The notes below the pieces were generated by a model. That model saw only the letters and a list, made by a program, of their open reading frames with translations. It was not told the DNA's origin and made no database searches. From Chionis minor (Eukaryota; Chordata; Aves; Charadriiformes; Chionididae): a stretch of 64,000 nt of DNA. Positions 36,101 to 49,500 of this stretch are shown here, piece after piece (positions within the stretch are counted from its first letter, which is position 1; the number at the start of each line of letters is the position of its first letter). Made by a program: the position numbers and the translations under genes. The DNA lies in the NCBI GenBank assembly GCA_013398295.1, contig VZSF01011296.1, positions 1,029,104 through 1,093,103 of the forward strand. Direction: 5' to 3'.

Positions 36101-38409
36101 GCCAGAGTTTTTTTGTAAATGTAATGTTTTGCTACAGAACTAAATCCTTCAGATATTTCTTTTTGTCACAGAATGCACTATGTACTCAAAAATACACAGC
36201 CCCTACTAATACATCTATACAGTTACCTCAGGCCTGCCTTTTTTTTTTCCTTTTTTTTTTTTTTACCCCCTCCTATTTATTCCAAGCTGATTTTTTTTCC
36301 AAATGATTGTGTTAAAGTTCCTGTGATGATCTGCAAGGTGTATGTTAGTTTGTAGTATTGTCATAAAGATCCTGTAATGCCATTGAAAATGTTTTTGCTG
36401 CTACTCCTTCCCTTAGGATGATTTTTTTATTGTCCTTTTAACTGTGTCTCAAAATTTCTGCTTTTTTTTCCTTGTAAATTGGGTACCATTTCTTTAGAAC
36501 AGAGAAATTTGTTTGTGACGCCCCAGCCTCCAGTTAGGAAAGCACATAGGCATCAGATTTAACTGCAGTACCTGAATGCATTCAGCAGTGGTTTCTCATC
36601 TTGATAGCATCTTCCCCAGATTGATTTAAGATTGCAGCCAGTGATAGTTACTTAATAATACATAGCGTGGTGGCTTTTATTTACCTTCTAAGTTTCTTAT
36701 CTTGCAAGTAATTGTTGTGTGTATCAGCATTTAGCACAAGAGCAGTTGTACGGGTTGGTACTGCTTGTGTGCTTTGGTCCTGAGAGGTTAGTGGAGAACT
36801 GAGCAATTAAACCCAAGGAGCACAGCCCAGGGACTAGTTCAAGTACAACAGGGTTAGCAACAGGTCAGTTACCTGTTACCTACTCATAAATAGATAACAG
36901 AGAAGTTGGAGCTGTCACTTGATCCAGATAAGACCTGATTTCATGATTTTTCTAAGATCTTTTACTAAGTCTTAAGTATTACGTATTTATATTGCATGCC
37001 TTTAACAGTTATGTTGAATATCACCATTTACGTTTAAAATAATGTAAAGTGAAATAACTGTTTGCATTGGGTATGCAATGTATTGCGTTTCCAGTTCTTT
37101 TCAACCGTGTAAAGGAACAGGTTATTGCATGTTTGCGTTGTACTGTGGCTCATGGTCATTCAACATTCAGTGAAAGAGAGCATGTTCTCAAAGTTCACAC
37201 TGCATGACCTAGTTAATTCTATCAAATGCTGTTTAATATTTGTAGTGGATATCAGCATATTAAGGGCTTTGACTGAGTGCACTGATGCATTAACATTTTC
37301 TTTAACTCTTACTTTGGAGAGAAAAAGAAACTAACTGCTAACACCCTATTTCCTCTTGAAACTTCTGAAAGATCTACCTAACTGTTCAAATGATGCTAAT
37401 CTCCTTGAAACCTTTGTTGTTTGCATGTTCCATAAATCAAACCCTTTTCCTTATTACGTGGACTGGAAGGATGCCTCAGAAAGGGAAATATTAGATAGCT
37501 GTGCAGAGTTTATGTAAACATGTCGTTGTTTGTAAATTAATATTTTGATTTTGTAAATTGTTAAACATACATTTGTACATATAACATCCCAACAAAATAT
37601 GCAACATCAGTCTATATTATAGTATATATAATTCTAAATTAAATGAGCTTTTTCAAGAAAAAAAATTGTGTAAGGCAGCAGTCTTCACTCACAATTCAGG
37701 TCCTGTTAAATTTATATAACATAGTCTGCAGGGATACAGAGAAAAGAACAGAAGAGGAAGCGGGCTGCACACACTTTCAAGATATAATCTTAAATGAAAA
37801 AAAAAAAAGGTTACTTGTACAAAAATGTGTGTAGCTTACTTGTAGCTAATTGATTTACCTTTACTCTCTTGTTGCGTTCCAGAAAAGTGTCACTTTATGC
37901 CTTAGAATTTTTATTATATATATAATATATATATATTATATATAAGAATGCATAGTCCTGCATTTTTACTGAGAATGCATTTTTCAGTGCAAAGAACTAG
38001 GAGAGATGGGCTTAACACAATACCAGCCAGTAGCTGACAGAAAATGAGCATCATATGGTCTTTGAAAAGCTCTTCTAGTTTGGAATTACGACTTTCTATG
38101 TGAATGACAGGGTTTTAGACAGTCTAGCCTTTGAGAATATTTGAAAACTTAGTGGTACACTATGTAAAAGATTTATATCGGTCTAAATTCTGCATCTTTG
38201 GGCATACATTCTCTTGTTTGAGCTGTAATGTTTCTGCAGTAAGCAGCCATAAGAATAGTATACTTGGGGATTACACAATAGAAAAAATAATTAAATGACA
38301 CAATTTAATTACTTTTTGGGGTATTTTTCCAGTCCCAAATCCCATATATTTAATTTTATCACAAACTAAATATCCTGTTTTTTTCCTGTTTTATTGAACG
38401 GGCAAACAG
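33181..38409 (+). other. RIMS1: Intron 13 (E13-E14)
   Basis: 5.2 kb of AT-rich intron with T runs (for example 36237-36265) and an AT palindrome near 37915. No exon, transposon or RNA was recognised. Confidence 0.75.
37915..37944. repeat. (TA)n tract forming a near-perfect palindrome
   Basis: TATATATAATATATATATAT followed by TATATATA reads the same on both strands apart from its edges, so it can form a cruciform or hairpin. Confidence 0.8.
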
Positions 38410-38493
38410 GGGTAGATGGTCCCCCTCCCTAGAGAGGAGACGACCTACTAGTCCCAGGATTCATATCCAGCATGCATCTCCGGAGGATGACAG
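38410..38493 (+). CDS. RIMS1: RIMS1 E14: 84-nt linker exon
   Basis: The exon encodes GRWSPSLERRRPTSPRIHIQ and HASPEDD between split arginine codons. The acceptor is ACGGGCAAACAG, unusually purine-rich just before the AG with a T-rich tract further upstream, and the donor is GTACTA. GRWSPSL.RRRP.SPRI.IQHASPE is the RIM1 pattern as I recall it. RRRPTSPR is basic and proline-rich. Phase 2 at both ends and divisible by three. Confidence 0.95.
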
Positions 38494-39201
38494 GTACTAG
38501 TCAACTCCTCCCAGTTGAAAAGTGGCTTACTGCATCTTGCACTCTCAGAAGAGTATAGTGAAATTCAAAAGTATGCATATATCTAGAGAGAGATTTACAA
38601 CCTCTAGAAGCCCAAAATAAAACAGCAGCTTAGGCATCATCTCTGCATTTTGTTGAACTGTTATAAAGCACCTAGGAATTAATGTCTTTTCAAATTTTCT
38701 GTTCGCCTCAGTGGTCACAAGCCATGAAATGAGATGTCTAACACAACAGAACATCATCTGTGTTAATGTTCTTTAGTCTGTTCTTACCTGTTTCTGTAAA
38801 TGTTGGTGGCGTTATCACTGTGGTGCTTTATAATATGGTAAATATTTGTTGTAGAGCCTATTCTTGTCTAGGTGTTTATTTTTATTTTTATTGGGTTTTT
38901 TTTTCCTTTTATTAACAAACTGTAAATAAAACCCACAAAGTGATATATTGGAAGTCTTGGTAATGCTTGCTAGATGATGTATATAAAAATTGGCACTGCT
39001 TGTAAATTCTGTCCAAATCAGGATGGTCTCCATGGAGCACATTTTCCTAACAAGGTAGGTTTTTGTTAAAAACACCAGTGGATTAAATAATTTTTTTGTG
39101 CCAAATGCCACCTATGATTAATAGAAGCACTTTTGGTTTTTTCTTGTTGTGAACTTTCTACTCAAATCAGTTTTGGTATTCCATTGCTTTGGCAGTAGTA
39201 A

Positions 39202-39222
39202 TTTTATTTATTTATTTATTTC
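39202..39222. repeat. (TTTA)n microsatellite
   Basis: About five TTTA units in intron 14. Confidence 0.8.
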
Positions 39223-40179
39223 CAGGTGAATATGGGGATTTTTTAAGTAGACATTAGAATTTCTAGAGATGCAAATTCAAAATTTTCCCTTCACATTTTT
39301 TGTGTTACAGTAAATGAGAAGATACAGATGGTTCATGTAAATAATCCATATGTGTGTAAACTCTTAAGATGTTGCACTTTAAACTGTAAGACTGGTATAT
39401 GGATAAAACTCAGTTATTATAGTGTTAGTGCTTACCTTCTGCTAAAGTCTGTCCACAGTACTAATATTTGTACTGTAATTTGTTTTGTTTGCTTGATACT
39501 TGATGTATTACAAAAATGCAAGGTGGGAAGAGTGTTAAGTGTGGTTAGATTATTTTTTTTTATTTGAGTAAGGCAGCATTATTAACTATAAAATTAAATT
39601 TCTGAAATATTATTTCAAAATTATCCCCCCTTACAGACACTGCAGTTCTAGAAATTTTTGCCAATATGTCCCTTTGATGGGACAGCTATTAATAGTTTAT
39701 GAATGTACTTTGTATCTTTTCTGCATTTTAAAGTAATTTTGTTTCCCATTTTTCAAGTCGATGGAAAGACTGTCTTTGCAGTGGATCAACCTTGATAAAA
39801 TCTTGTTGTCATTGAAGTGATTAGAATTAAATTATAATCATATCAGGTATCACTGAAATGAGTTTTTCATCTAAATAATGCTTATTATCATTCTTAATGC
39901 AGAATTGTAAGCCTTTTGATGTCAGCTGAAGTTTTGTGGAGAAAAACTGAAATCATCTAGTACCTGTTAGCAAGCATATTACAGTAAAGCATCTGTAGGA
40001 TATAGAACCTGTTACGGGAAAGATTTTCAGTCAGAGAAACAGCAGTCTAATTTTCTTAGTGAAATCAGTGCTTTCTTGTGCTTGGAAGTCTTGCACGTAA
40101 CCTGGTCACCAAATGACAGCGATGCAGTCAGTGACGAACCTAGAAGGAGTTTACGCTAACCTCAATCCCGATGACTGAT

Positions 40180-41625
40180 ACCTGAAAAGTCATGGTAGTC
40201 AGGTGAAGTCCCCATTGACTGGAAAAAGGGGAAAATTGCACCCATTTTGGGAAAGGGTAGAACGGAGGACCCTGGGAACTACTGACCTGTCAGCCTCACC
40301 TCTGTGCCTGGGGAGGTTGTAGAACAGATCCTCCTAGAAGCTGTGCTAAAGCACATGGAGGACAGGGAGGTGATGCGAGACAGGCAGCATGGCTTCACCA
40401 GGGGCAAGTCCTGCCTGACCAACCTCTGCACTACCAACCACTACATCAGTGGACAAAGGAAGAACTATGAGAACTATGGATGTCACCTATGTGGATTTCT
40501 GTAAAGCCTTTTACATGGTCCCCCACAATGTTCTTCTCTCTAAATTGGAGAGAGATGGATTTGATGGCTGGACTGTTGGGTAGATGAGTAATTGGTTGAA
40601 TGGTTGCATCCAGAGGGTAGTGGTCAATGGCTCAATGTCCAGATGGAGATCAGTGACAAGTGGTGTCCCTCAGGGGTCTGTACTGGGACCAGTACTATTT
40701 TATATCTTCATCAGTGATATAGTGAGAGTGCACCCTTATCAAGTTTGCAGATGACACCAAGCTGGCTGTTGCAGTTCACACGCCTGAGGGATGGGATGCC
40801 ATCCACAGGGACCTGGACAAGCTCAAGAAGTGGACCCCTGTGTGAAGCTCATGAGGTTCAACAAGGCCAAGTGCAGGGTCCTGCACCTGGGTTGGGGCAA
40901 CACCCAGTATCCATACAGGATGGGGGATGAAGGAATTAAGAGCAGCCCTGCCGAGAAGCACTTGGGGGTACTGGTGGATGAAAAACTGGACATGAGCTGG
41001 CAACGTGCATTCGCAGCCCAGAAAGCCAACTGTATCCTGGGCTGCATCAAAAGAAGTGTGGCCAGTAGGTCAAGGGAGGTGATGCTGCCCCTCTGCTCCA
41101 CTCTGTTGAGACCCCACTGGAATACTGCATCCAGCTCTGTCTGGGGTCCTCAGCACAGGAAAGACATTGACCTGTTGGAGCGGGTCCAGAGGAGGGCCAT
41201 GAAGATGATCAGAGGGCTGGAGCTCCTCTCCTACGAGAACACGCCGAGAGAGTTGAGATTGTTCAGCCTGGAGAAGAGAAGGTTCCAGGACTTAAAGGAG
41301 GTTTATGAGAAAGACAGGGACAAACTTTTTAGCAGGGCCTGTTGTGGTAGGACAAGGGGTAATGGCTTTAAACTAAAACAGGGTAGATTTAGACTAGATA
41401 TAAGGAAGAAATTTTTCACAATGAGGGTGGTGAGACACTGGCACAGGTTGCCCAGGGAGGTGGTAGATGCCCCATCCCTGGAGACTTTCAAGGTCAGGTT
41501 GGACAGGGAACTGAACAACCCGATCTAGTTGAAGATGTCCCTGCTCATTGCAGGGAGGTTGGACTAGATGACCTTTAAAGGTCCCTTCCAACCCAAACTA
41601 TTCTATAATTTTATGATTCTATGAC
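40180..41625 (+). mobile_element. CR1 LINE, 5'-truncated ORF2 (reverse transcriptase) with frameshifts
   Basis: The longest CR1 copy in the window, about 1.45 kb. The opening encodes W-K-K-G-K-I-A-P-I-F, DPGNY and PVSLTSVPG, with a stop replacing the residue after NY. The middle encodes [12 protein letters not shown]. The reverse-transcriptase box FADDTKL is at 40744. A 245-codon open stretch (40791-41528) in another frame encodes the C-terminal region ([58 protein letters not shown]). Stops and frame changes make it non-functional. It ends with ATTCTATAATTTTATGATTC. The long open stretch suggests it is younger than the other copies. Some similarity may begin a little further upstream, near 40130. 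Confidence 0.96.
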
Positions 41626-43879
41626 TGGCTGCAGCCTCCCAGTTCCAGGATCTTTTTCCTAGATTCAGAGAAGTTTAGAGAACGTTGGGCTCTGCATTGC
41701 ATGCCCAATACAAAATAATAGCCCACCTTGTCTGTAGAGAGGATGTCAGTGAGGAAATCAAAGGTGCTTTGCCTTTTTGTTCTGCTCTTTAAGTTTACAT
41801 TCATTCTGATTACTTCCCATAGCTTTGTCAGTTGACCAACACCACTCAGTTCTGTAATTAATGTTTTTTTAAGATCTGCTTATATCTATTTGACAACTGA
41901 TGCAGTCGGTGTCAGGGAATGAGTGTCTGATGGATCAGCAGGGATAACTAACTGCTTATCACTGCTTTCAAATTATATTTTCACAGATTAATTGACTTTG
42001 ACAGATGTCATCTTGCTCCTCATTTGAGTACATTCCAGATTTATCTTATGAATTGGCTCAATTTACATATAGAGTGCAATCAAGATCTATTTCTGAATGC
42101 ATTTCTTAAACATATGACTTCTGCATTATTGCTAATTTTGATCATTTAAATTCAGGTTTTGCAACATTGTATTTATTGATAATGATTCATAACATAAATT
42201 TTAGTACAGGTCTTTGCAAGTTTGTTGTTGTTCTGGAATTCATTCACTTACCACATCAGAAAAAGTGACTCCTTGATGTACCTTGACAAAACAAAGACAT
42301 GGGTTATATGTTATTTCAGTGTTAAGAATTAACAAGTGCTTGGTTAGTATCATCTATTTCTTTAAGACATTTTAAAGAATAGTTTTTTAATTTGAATTTG
42401 ATAGCTTCATTGCTGGTAGGTTTTTTGGGTTTTATATTAGAAATTAGAATTAGAAAGCCTGTCTAAAGTAAAAGAAACTGTGAAATTGTAAGTGATGATA
42501 AAAGCAAGGCAAATGAAAGTTGAGCATTTAATGGTAGGTGAGAATTTTATTGAGACTGTTCTTTTTGAGAAGTCCACATATAATTTCCGCATATAACCAA
42601 GACTGGATAAAATAAGCCTTTTAAAAAATTAATTCTCATATACTTTCAGTTAAGAGATGTAGCTTTTGGCAGTCATGCACGCATCTGTAAGAATGCTTGT
42701 CCAAGAGTCATCCTGAAGCCAGCTGCAGCGCACATACCTTTCTGGTACTTCCACAAAGAGAACTTGAGGTGTGCTGTGCACTGCCAGCGGCAAACTGATT
42801 TTTAGCCTGAATGATCCTTTCCCATGTTTCCAGCAACACTATGGGATTTGATCATGCAAGACATGAATTGAAGCATTAGGAATGAGTGTGAGGATCTACG
42901 AAGCCTTCAGAGTAGCTGTGACCTCCTGGATCACATACCACGTAGTTCCAGCCTTTAAAAAATCTTCGGGAAAAATCAGGAAATACTGAACATGATGTTC
43001 TTGATGGCTTTAAGGCTACCTAAATGAACAGACTCACTGCAAAACACTGAAGTCTCTTGTATAAGTCAATCATAAATAATTTTAAATGTGAGACACTGAA
43101 TTGAATAAAAATACTATTTTGTCACTTTAGGAATAGTAATTCTTAATTTTATAGGAATATTACCATATTTCTGTGTGTAGATTTTGTTTACACTCAGCAG
43201 TGATAAATATTTTGAGGCATGTGGGTCTTTGGAACATGAACTGGGAATAGCTTTTCTGTATAGAAAGTAGTATGTAGTACTTTTCTATATACATAATAGG
43301 CCTTATTGATCAGTGATTTGGTGTGACAGTTAGTAGATTTATGGCCTTAAAGAGAAATTTTAGCATTTCCTCACCCTAATGAGGTTATATATGCAAATTT
43401 ATTACATAGATTATTAGGTGACTGAAATTTTTCTGAGCTTTCTCATTAAAAGCCAAATTTGATATTTGAAAAAAACACCTTATATTGAAACACCTTATCA
43501 AGAAAAAGTATTTTTTTACCATATAGTCCATAAAACCCTAATAATAAACCAACAAGCTAATACTATTTATGCCAAATTGAAAGCTGTGACAAATTCTGAG
43601 GTTCTTAAACAGCTTCAGCAGAAATGAAAATAATATAGAAATTAAGAAATATTCTGAACTTTACTTGAATTTTTCTTTAAATGCTGAGTCAGTTATTCTA
43701 CTTTGCTGTTGAATTGTTATCAGTTATTACTGTTGCAGACCGGCTGGCAAGAGAATATGAAGATTTCATCATAATATATGAAATTATGAAATTTACTTGC
43801 GCTTTCAGGAGAATTTCACAATATGACAAAATATGCATTTTTTTTATTGCTAAGGCAAGATGCTCTGTATAGGTTTACA

Positions 43880-44252
43880 GGAGAAGAGAAGGCTCCAGGG
43901 AGACCTTATAGCAGCCTTCCAGTACCTGAAAGGGGCCTACAAGAAAGCTGGAGATGGACTTTTTGCAAGGGCATGTAGTAATAGAACGAGGAGTAATGGC
44001 TTCAAACTGGAAGAAGGCAGATTTAGATTAGATCTCAGAAAGAAAATTTTCACTGTGAGGATGGAGAGGCACTGGAACAGGTTTTATCAGGGAAGCTGTG
44101 GATGCCCCATCCCTGGAAGTGTTCAAGGCCAGGTTGGATGGGCTTGGAGCAACCTGGTCTAGTGGGAGGTGTCCTTGCCCATGACAGGGGGTTTGGAACA
44201 AGATGATCTTTAAGGTCCTTTCCAACCTAAACCATTCTATGATTCTATGATA
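43880..44252 (+). mobile_element. CR1 LINE 3' fragment
   Basis: The copy begins near the end of ORF2 (EKRRLQGDLIAAFQYLKGAY and RTRSNGFKLEEGRFRLDLRK) and runs through the short 3' untranslated part to ATTCTATGATTCTATGATAT. It is heavily 5'-truncated and in the same orientation as the gene. The 100-codon open frame over it is transposon sequence, not a host gene. Confidence 0.95.
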
Positions 44253-46450
44253 TATTAATCTAATGAACAATCCTGTAGATTAATTGTCAGGAAGGATAAT
44301 GGCAGCTATTAAGCCACAGTGCTGCCATTCAGCATATTGAGTATAAAGTCTTTTTAAAATATTGTTGTGGCTTTCATTCTTTACTTTATTACGTTTGACA
44401 TTGCTGGTATTATGTCTAAAAATCTAAACATTTCTTTAAAGCGTATGGATTAAATCAACGGAAGAGGAAATGAGAAATATAGCCTTTCTCAGCAGATAGT
44501 GCCTTAATGCTTTTGGTTTATATATTTGATTGCATGTCTCCACCATTCACTGCATGTGACCATCTCTCTGTTTCTGCTCATTCTGTCCAAATTCACATCC
44601 ATGTTTCCAAATTTTGTGAAGAACAAGGACGCTGGAGTCTTGCATTCCAAAACAGGACAGTGTAGACCACCTAAGTGCTAAACCTGGAGCAGCACAGAGG
44701 TATCCTTATTTACTCAAATCATAGTTCCTAGTAAATGAGGTATTGGTTGTAGTATATTCTTCATATGCTCTGCATAATATTTTCACATAATTAGGGGTTT
44801 TTTTTCTCTTTTTATGTATAAGTACATATGTGCATGTATTGTTCATAGATAATTAATCCCCTATAAATCACATTTAAGAGGTAAATGACATGAGTGTTCT
44901 TGTCCCCAGTGCACTCTTTGTACATGGTTTATGGGCATGAAAGGATGTCTACCTGTAAATATGTACCTGTCAGTGCAAAAGAAAGGAAACAGAAAGGGAA
45001 CTGTGATTTTAAACATATTTCTAATACGTGGCGCTCACAAGGACAGCACAGAGAGCAGAGAATATTCAGCACCCTAGTCCTATATATTACTTTTTCACTT
45101 TTCACAGGAAAGCATGTCCTACTCTCAGCTTCCCCATCCTACAAGGAGTCATTATGTGCTCTTTTTCTCCATTGCACATAATGTCACAGTCTAAACAAGT
45201 GACATAAGGAGTAAGAGGAAAATAAGCCCCACAACCAACCAACCAACCAGCGAATTAAGAGGGTGACATCGTTTGAGTCATGCTGCTGCTGCATTCAGTG
45301 GATCTTGCCATAACTTAAATACTTTGAGGCCTTAAGTTTTAAGTAAAGCTGCAGCGTTTAATATGTGTTTCCCTGCGTAGCCACCTTGTGCTTGTCCTAG
45401 TAAAGAAAAAAATTAAAAAATAATGAGAATATACAAAAAATAAATTTGGAGAAAATAGTTTGAGGACAAAGGGGACTTTAATTTTTAAACTGATATATTA
45501 TTTTTTAGAGAGAAAATGTAGTTTTTTACAACCTGGAAAGCATGAGGTAATGACCACTGCTCAGGCAAAGAGCATTTTGTATTTTGCTGCAGTATTTTCT
45601 TTGATGTGGAGCATACTGCATCACAATATAATGCTCATGAAATATTGCAGTGGGTACATGTAATGGAAGTCTACTGTGATTATATTCTTCGGGTATAATT
45701 TGGTATTACAGCTGTTAAGGAATCTTCCAGTTTAGATACTGGATTACTCTTTATAACCAAAAAGGTTTAAAAGGAAAAAATATTTTTTAAATTATTGTGT
45801 TTATCTATTTGTTTTGCCTACAGTAATCCTTTTATAGCTTAATATATGACAGTGATTATATTGTTGCAAGAATTGCTTTAAACCATTTGTAAAAAAAACT
45901 TTAATGAGTTTTAATACAATGAGATTTTTGAAAAGCCAAGTTTTTACTAATATAGTGACGGCATTGTTTACATCTGATATGATGCAGTATTTGGTTTGCT
46001 TTGGAAATTTAGTTTTAAAAGTAATTTAATTTTAAAGTTTACATTTGAATAATTGTTTCTGGTCCTTTCTGCAACATTTTTTTCCTGCTATCTACTCTGC
46101 ATTTGTTTTTCATGCTGTTAAGAGATGACTAAAACGCCTATGAGGAGGCATTGTTTCTAATCAAATACAGACTGTGAAGTGGGAACTAGCAGCAGGTTCA
46201 GCCAGGATTAATGTTATCATCTCCCCTGTTTTGGTACCTCATAACTTCATACCATCAGCCTCAATTAAACCTAACCAGTGCAGTGTGTCGTAAACCTCAA
46301 GTCCACCAGCCTGTTCATGACAATAGTTGTCACATTTTCATCCGTCAGTCATTTCTGTTATTACCTTTATAATACATTAATAAATAATCTTCACATTTCT
46401 GTATTCTTTTTCTTCTTTGTTTATTTCTTTTCTGACATGTCATTTCACAG

Positions 46451-46522
46451 GCAGTCCAGAAAAGTGGAAAGATATAGCAGCCAAAAACAAACTAGGAAAG
46501 GCTCCGCAACTGAAACAGAAAG
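46451..46522 (+). CDS. RIMS1: RIMS1 E15: 72-nt basic linker exon
   Basis: The exon encodes QSRKVERYSSQKQTRKGSAT and ETE between split arginine codons. The acceptor is ATTTCACAG, with a long T-rich tract upstream, and the donor is GTAGGA. SRK.ER.S.QKQTRKG matches RIM1 (mammalian HSRKSERSSIQKQTRKG as I recall it). It is strongly basic. Phase 2 at both ends and divisible by three. Confidence 0.94.
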
Positions 46523-49500
46523 GTAGGATTGCTGATCAATGAGTAAACATCTCTTGTAATCCATCTGATTCCAGTTTTTGGAATATACCTCTAAGACGAC
46601 TTTGAAAGCAGAACATCTGTGACAGTACCAAAAGATATGTTGTCATAATTTACGGTATTACTTACTTTGTGTTTATATTAGCACTGCTTGCTGTGTTTCA
46701 GACATATGGAATTTTTATGGCATTCTCCATCATTGTAGATAAACTCAATGGTAAAGACTAGCAGTCCATCCATTTTATGAGCCAAAATATGAGACACATT
46801 GCCACCATCTTGATCTCTGTAAGATGAAATTTGGAAATGCGTAGCATATTTCATTAGTATAGGACTAAACTTCTGCGCTTTACCACTCATCTTTTTTCAA
46901 AAAATCACGCCTATTTTACAATAACTTTGAGGATGAAAAAAATATATTGACAGATTAATAATTCAAGATGTCTCTGATCAAAGTAATTTCACTTTATGAC
47001 ATAAAAACATTAGGTTACACATTTAAGTATGTATAGAAAAATTTATAATCTGTGATTACATAACGTTGATATAAACAATGGGACTTTAACTTTTGTATTC
47101 ATTGAATTTTCCTGTACTTTTATTATCACTGTAACGTTTAGCTTTGATGCTACAGCAGTATAGGGTTATGTATTCAAATTCTTAAGTAAAAGTGAAAAAA
47201 AAGAGATATATACTAAATCATAAGTACATCTAGTTACGTTTTAAAGCCTGTGTATTGGCTAAAATAAGAGCAGTGAGGAGGGGCGAGATCCTGCCTTTGT
47301 CAGAAGCAGGTTTATGCTGTCTTGTTTAGCAGAGGAGGAATGTACATCCGTTTACATTGTGAGGGCTGAAAAACTTCTATGAACAACACAGCCATTCTTA
47401 ATTTCAATGAAAACGCAATGAAATGAAGTAGCAAAATTTGAAAGCTTTCATTTTATTTTACTGCTTCAAGTCCCGGTTTATCTTTCTTGATCCAAAAGCG
47501 GTGGTTGCATTTTTCTTGGTTTTGATGATTCGGTTGTCTCAACAGCCCAGTTGCTTTTTCAGTTTGGACCAGAGAAATTACCTAAACAATGGCTGAAATC
47601 CTTGCTGTGTTTAAACCAGGGGCAGTTTTGTCATTGAGATCACTAAAGCCATTTTGTCCCCCCTTTTTTCTAACTTTTGAAGAGTAAGGGACTCACAGTT
47701 CTTGAGAACCATTCAACTGCACAGTTGGAAAGCTTGGCACGAAGCTGAGAAGGAAGATAAGGTGGCAAAGACATATGAAGTAAATGGGAGGGGAAGAAAT
47801 GGGAACATAAACATAACTAGAAAGCATCAAAACAGAAAGGACAAGGAAGGAAAAGGAAATATATGAGATTCTGATGGCAAAAGGGCGGAGCAGAGTGAGA
47901 GACACTGGCAGAGTACAAAAGGAAATCCCACAACACTTGCAATTGGACAAATCAGTGTATCTGTATATGCGTTTACATTTCAAACCTGGTATTTCAGTGT
48001 GTGAACTGGGGGCATCTTTATTCTATAGATGTTAAGACCACTGCATAGATCAAAAACATACTTCAATAAATCCTGTTTACACTGATCTCAATATATGCGA
48101 GGTGTAAATCATGATCTTGAAATACTTAAAATTTCAGATATTGCAGGTGATACAGGAACTGCTTTGCAGGGACTGTGATTATGAGGTGTTACGATGAATA
48201 TATCAGTAACAAAAGGGCTCGATTTCTAAGGATAAGCATGTAGTTATATTTATGAAGAAGAGGCCTTTTTGAGGCTTGGGCAATGTGTTTTGCTGCTTGA
48301 AATGACCAGCCCAGGTCTGAAATTTTGAGATATTTTGTTTTCATGGACATTTCAAAGCTTCTCAGGTATGATTGAAGATTTCTTCATATATGAGAAAGTG
48401 TTGAGTCTGGAGGCCAGTGTGAAATATTGCTTTAATAGATTGAAAGTTGACACTTTAGTCATTGCTGTGCCTGAGATAAATTTGGCATTGATATGTTCCC
48501 AGGTAATGATTGTAGTCACTACCTAGTGCTAGTGTTTGGGGCTGGGGGGAGGGCGTTGTTGGTTTGGGGTTTTTTTGTTTGGGGGTTTAAAGCAATGTGA
48601 AATCACCTTTCACATGTGATTAGGAACACTTAAAAAAAAAAAAACCCAAAAACATCTGGTCCGTTTTTTCCCCTGAAGTTAAGCAAAGTTACCAAAAGTA
48701 GGAGTCCCCATAGCTTCATTTGTACTTTCCAGAAGAGAAAAGCCAGCTCTGATTTCTAATTATCTTAACAGTGATGAACCCAGTGCAACAAGAGCATTGG
48801 GAAATATGATTTGTGGTGCTTCTTTTTACATCTCCATTGCACAAGGTGTAGGTTTCTGTTTCCATAAAATGATTCATTGCTATTAGAGGTGAGACACAAA
48901 TGTCTAAATAAGTCTGAGTACTGTAGTTTAGTATTTCATCATAGATATAATGTTCCACTAGTACCAGCAAAATTTGATAGTAGGACAGGCAATTAATTTT
49001 CTTGTCAAGTGGCAAATATAACTCAAGATTATTTCTTCCTCAAATATCCATTTCTGTCTTAGATTTGGTCTCTATTTTGCAATTTGCAGATCTTGTCTGC
49101 TCTTAACTAAGCAGATTACTGGAATAAGATATCATCATGCTATCAGCTTCTCTATAAAGCCTTTCAACATGCTATGTAAGATTAAGCTCTTTATGTGTGA
49201 TGATAGCTTAGAAAATGTGCATAAAAGGGAAAAAGCAAACCTTTCAGGTTTGCTTACAGAGCCTAAGAGTTCTCTTAATTTGATGAGATAAGCCTTCAAG
49301 ATGGCATTCAGTAAAGTCTTCTGAAGGAGTAAAACTGGTTACATGAAAATCAAACATTTTCTGTGCTTGTATGAATGAGCAAAACTGTGGTAAAAATTGG
49401 TTCATCACAATCCTAAAATGGTTTTTTTTCAGGCCTAACTGATCACCCCAGAAATGCCAGATTTGAGGTTACCTGTCATATATGTTATGGTACATACAGT

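Larger units (their letters stand above)
38494..46450 (+). other. RIMS1: Intron 14 (E14-E15)
   Basis: 8 kb. It holds a (TTTA)n tract near 39203 and two sense-orientation CR1 copies (from about 40180 and 43880). Everything else is AT-rich with no recognised feature. Confidence 0.8.

Noticed and set aside
40791..41528. 245-codon open frame as a host gene
   Set aside because: It is the C-terminal part of CR1 ORF2, with the CR1 3' tail following directly. The RT box upstream is in another frame.
43860..44162. 100-codon open frame
   Set aside because: It lies over a 5'-truncated CR1 copy and repeats the same ORF2 C-terminal sequence.
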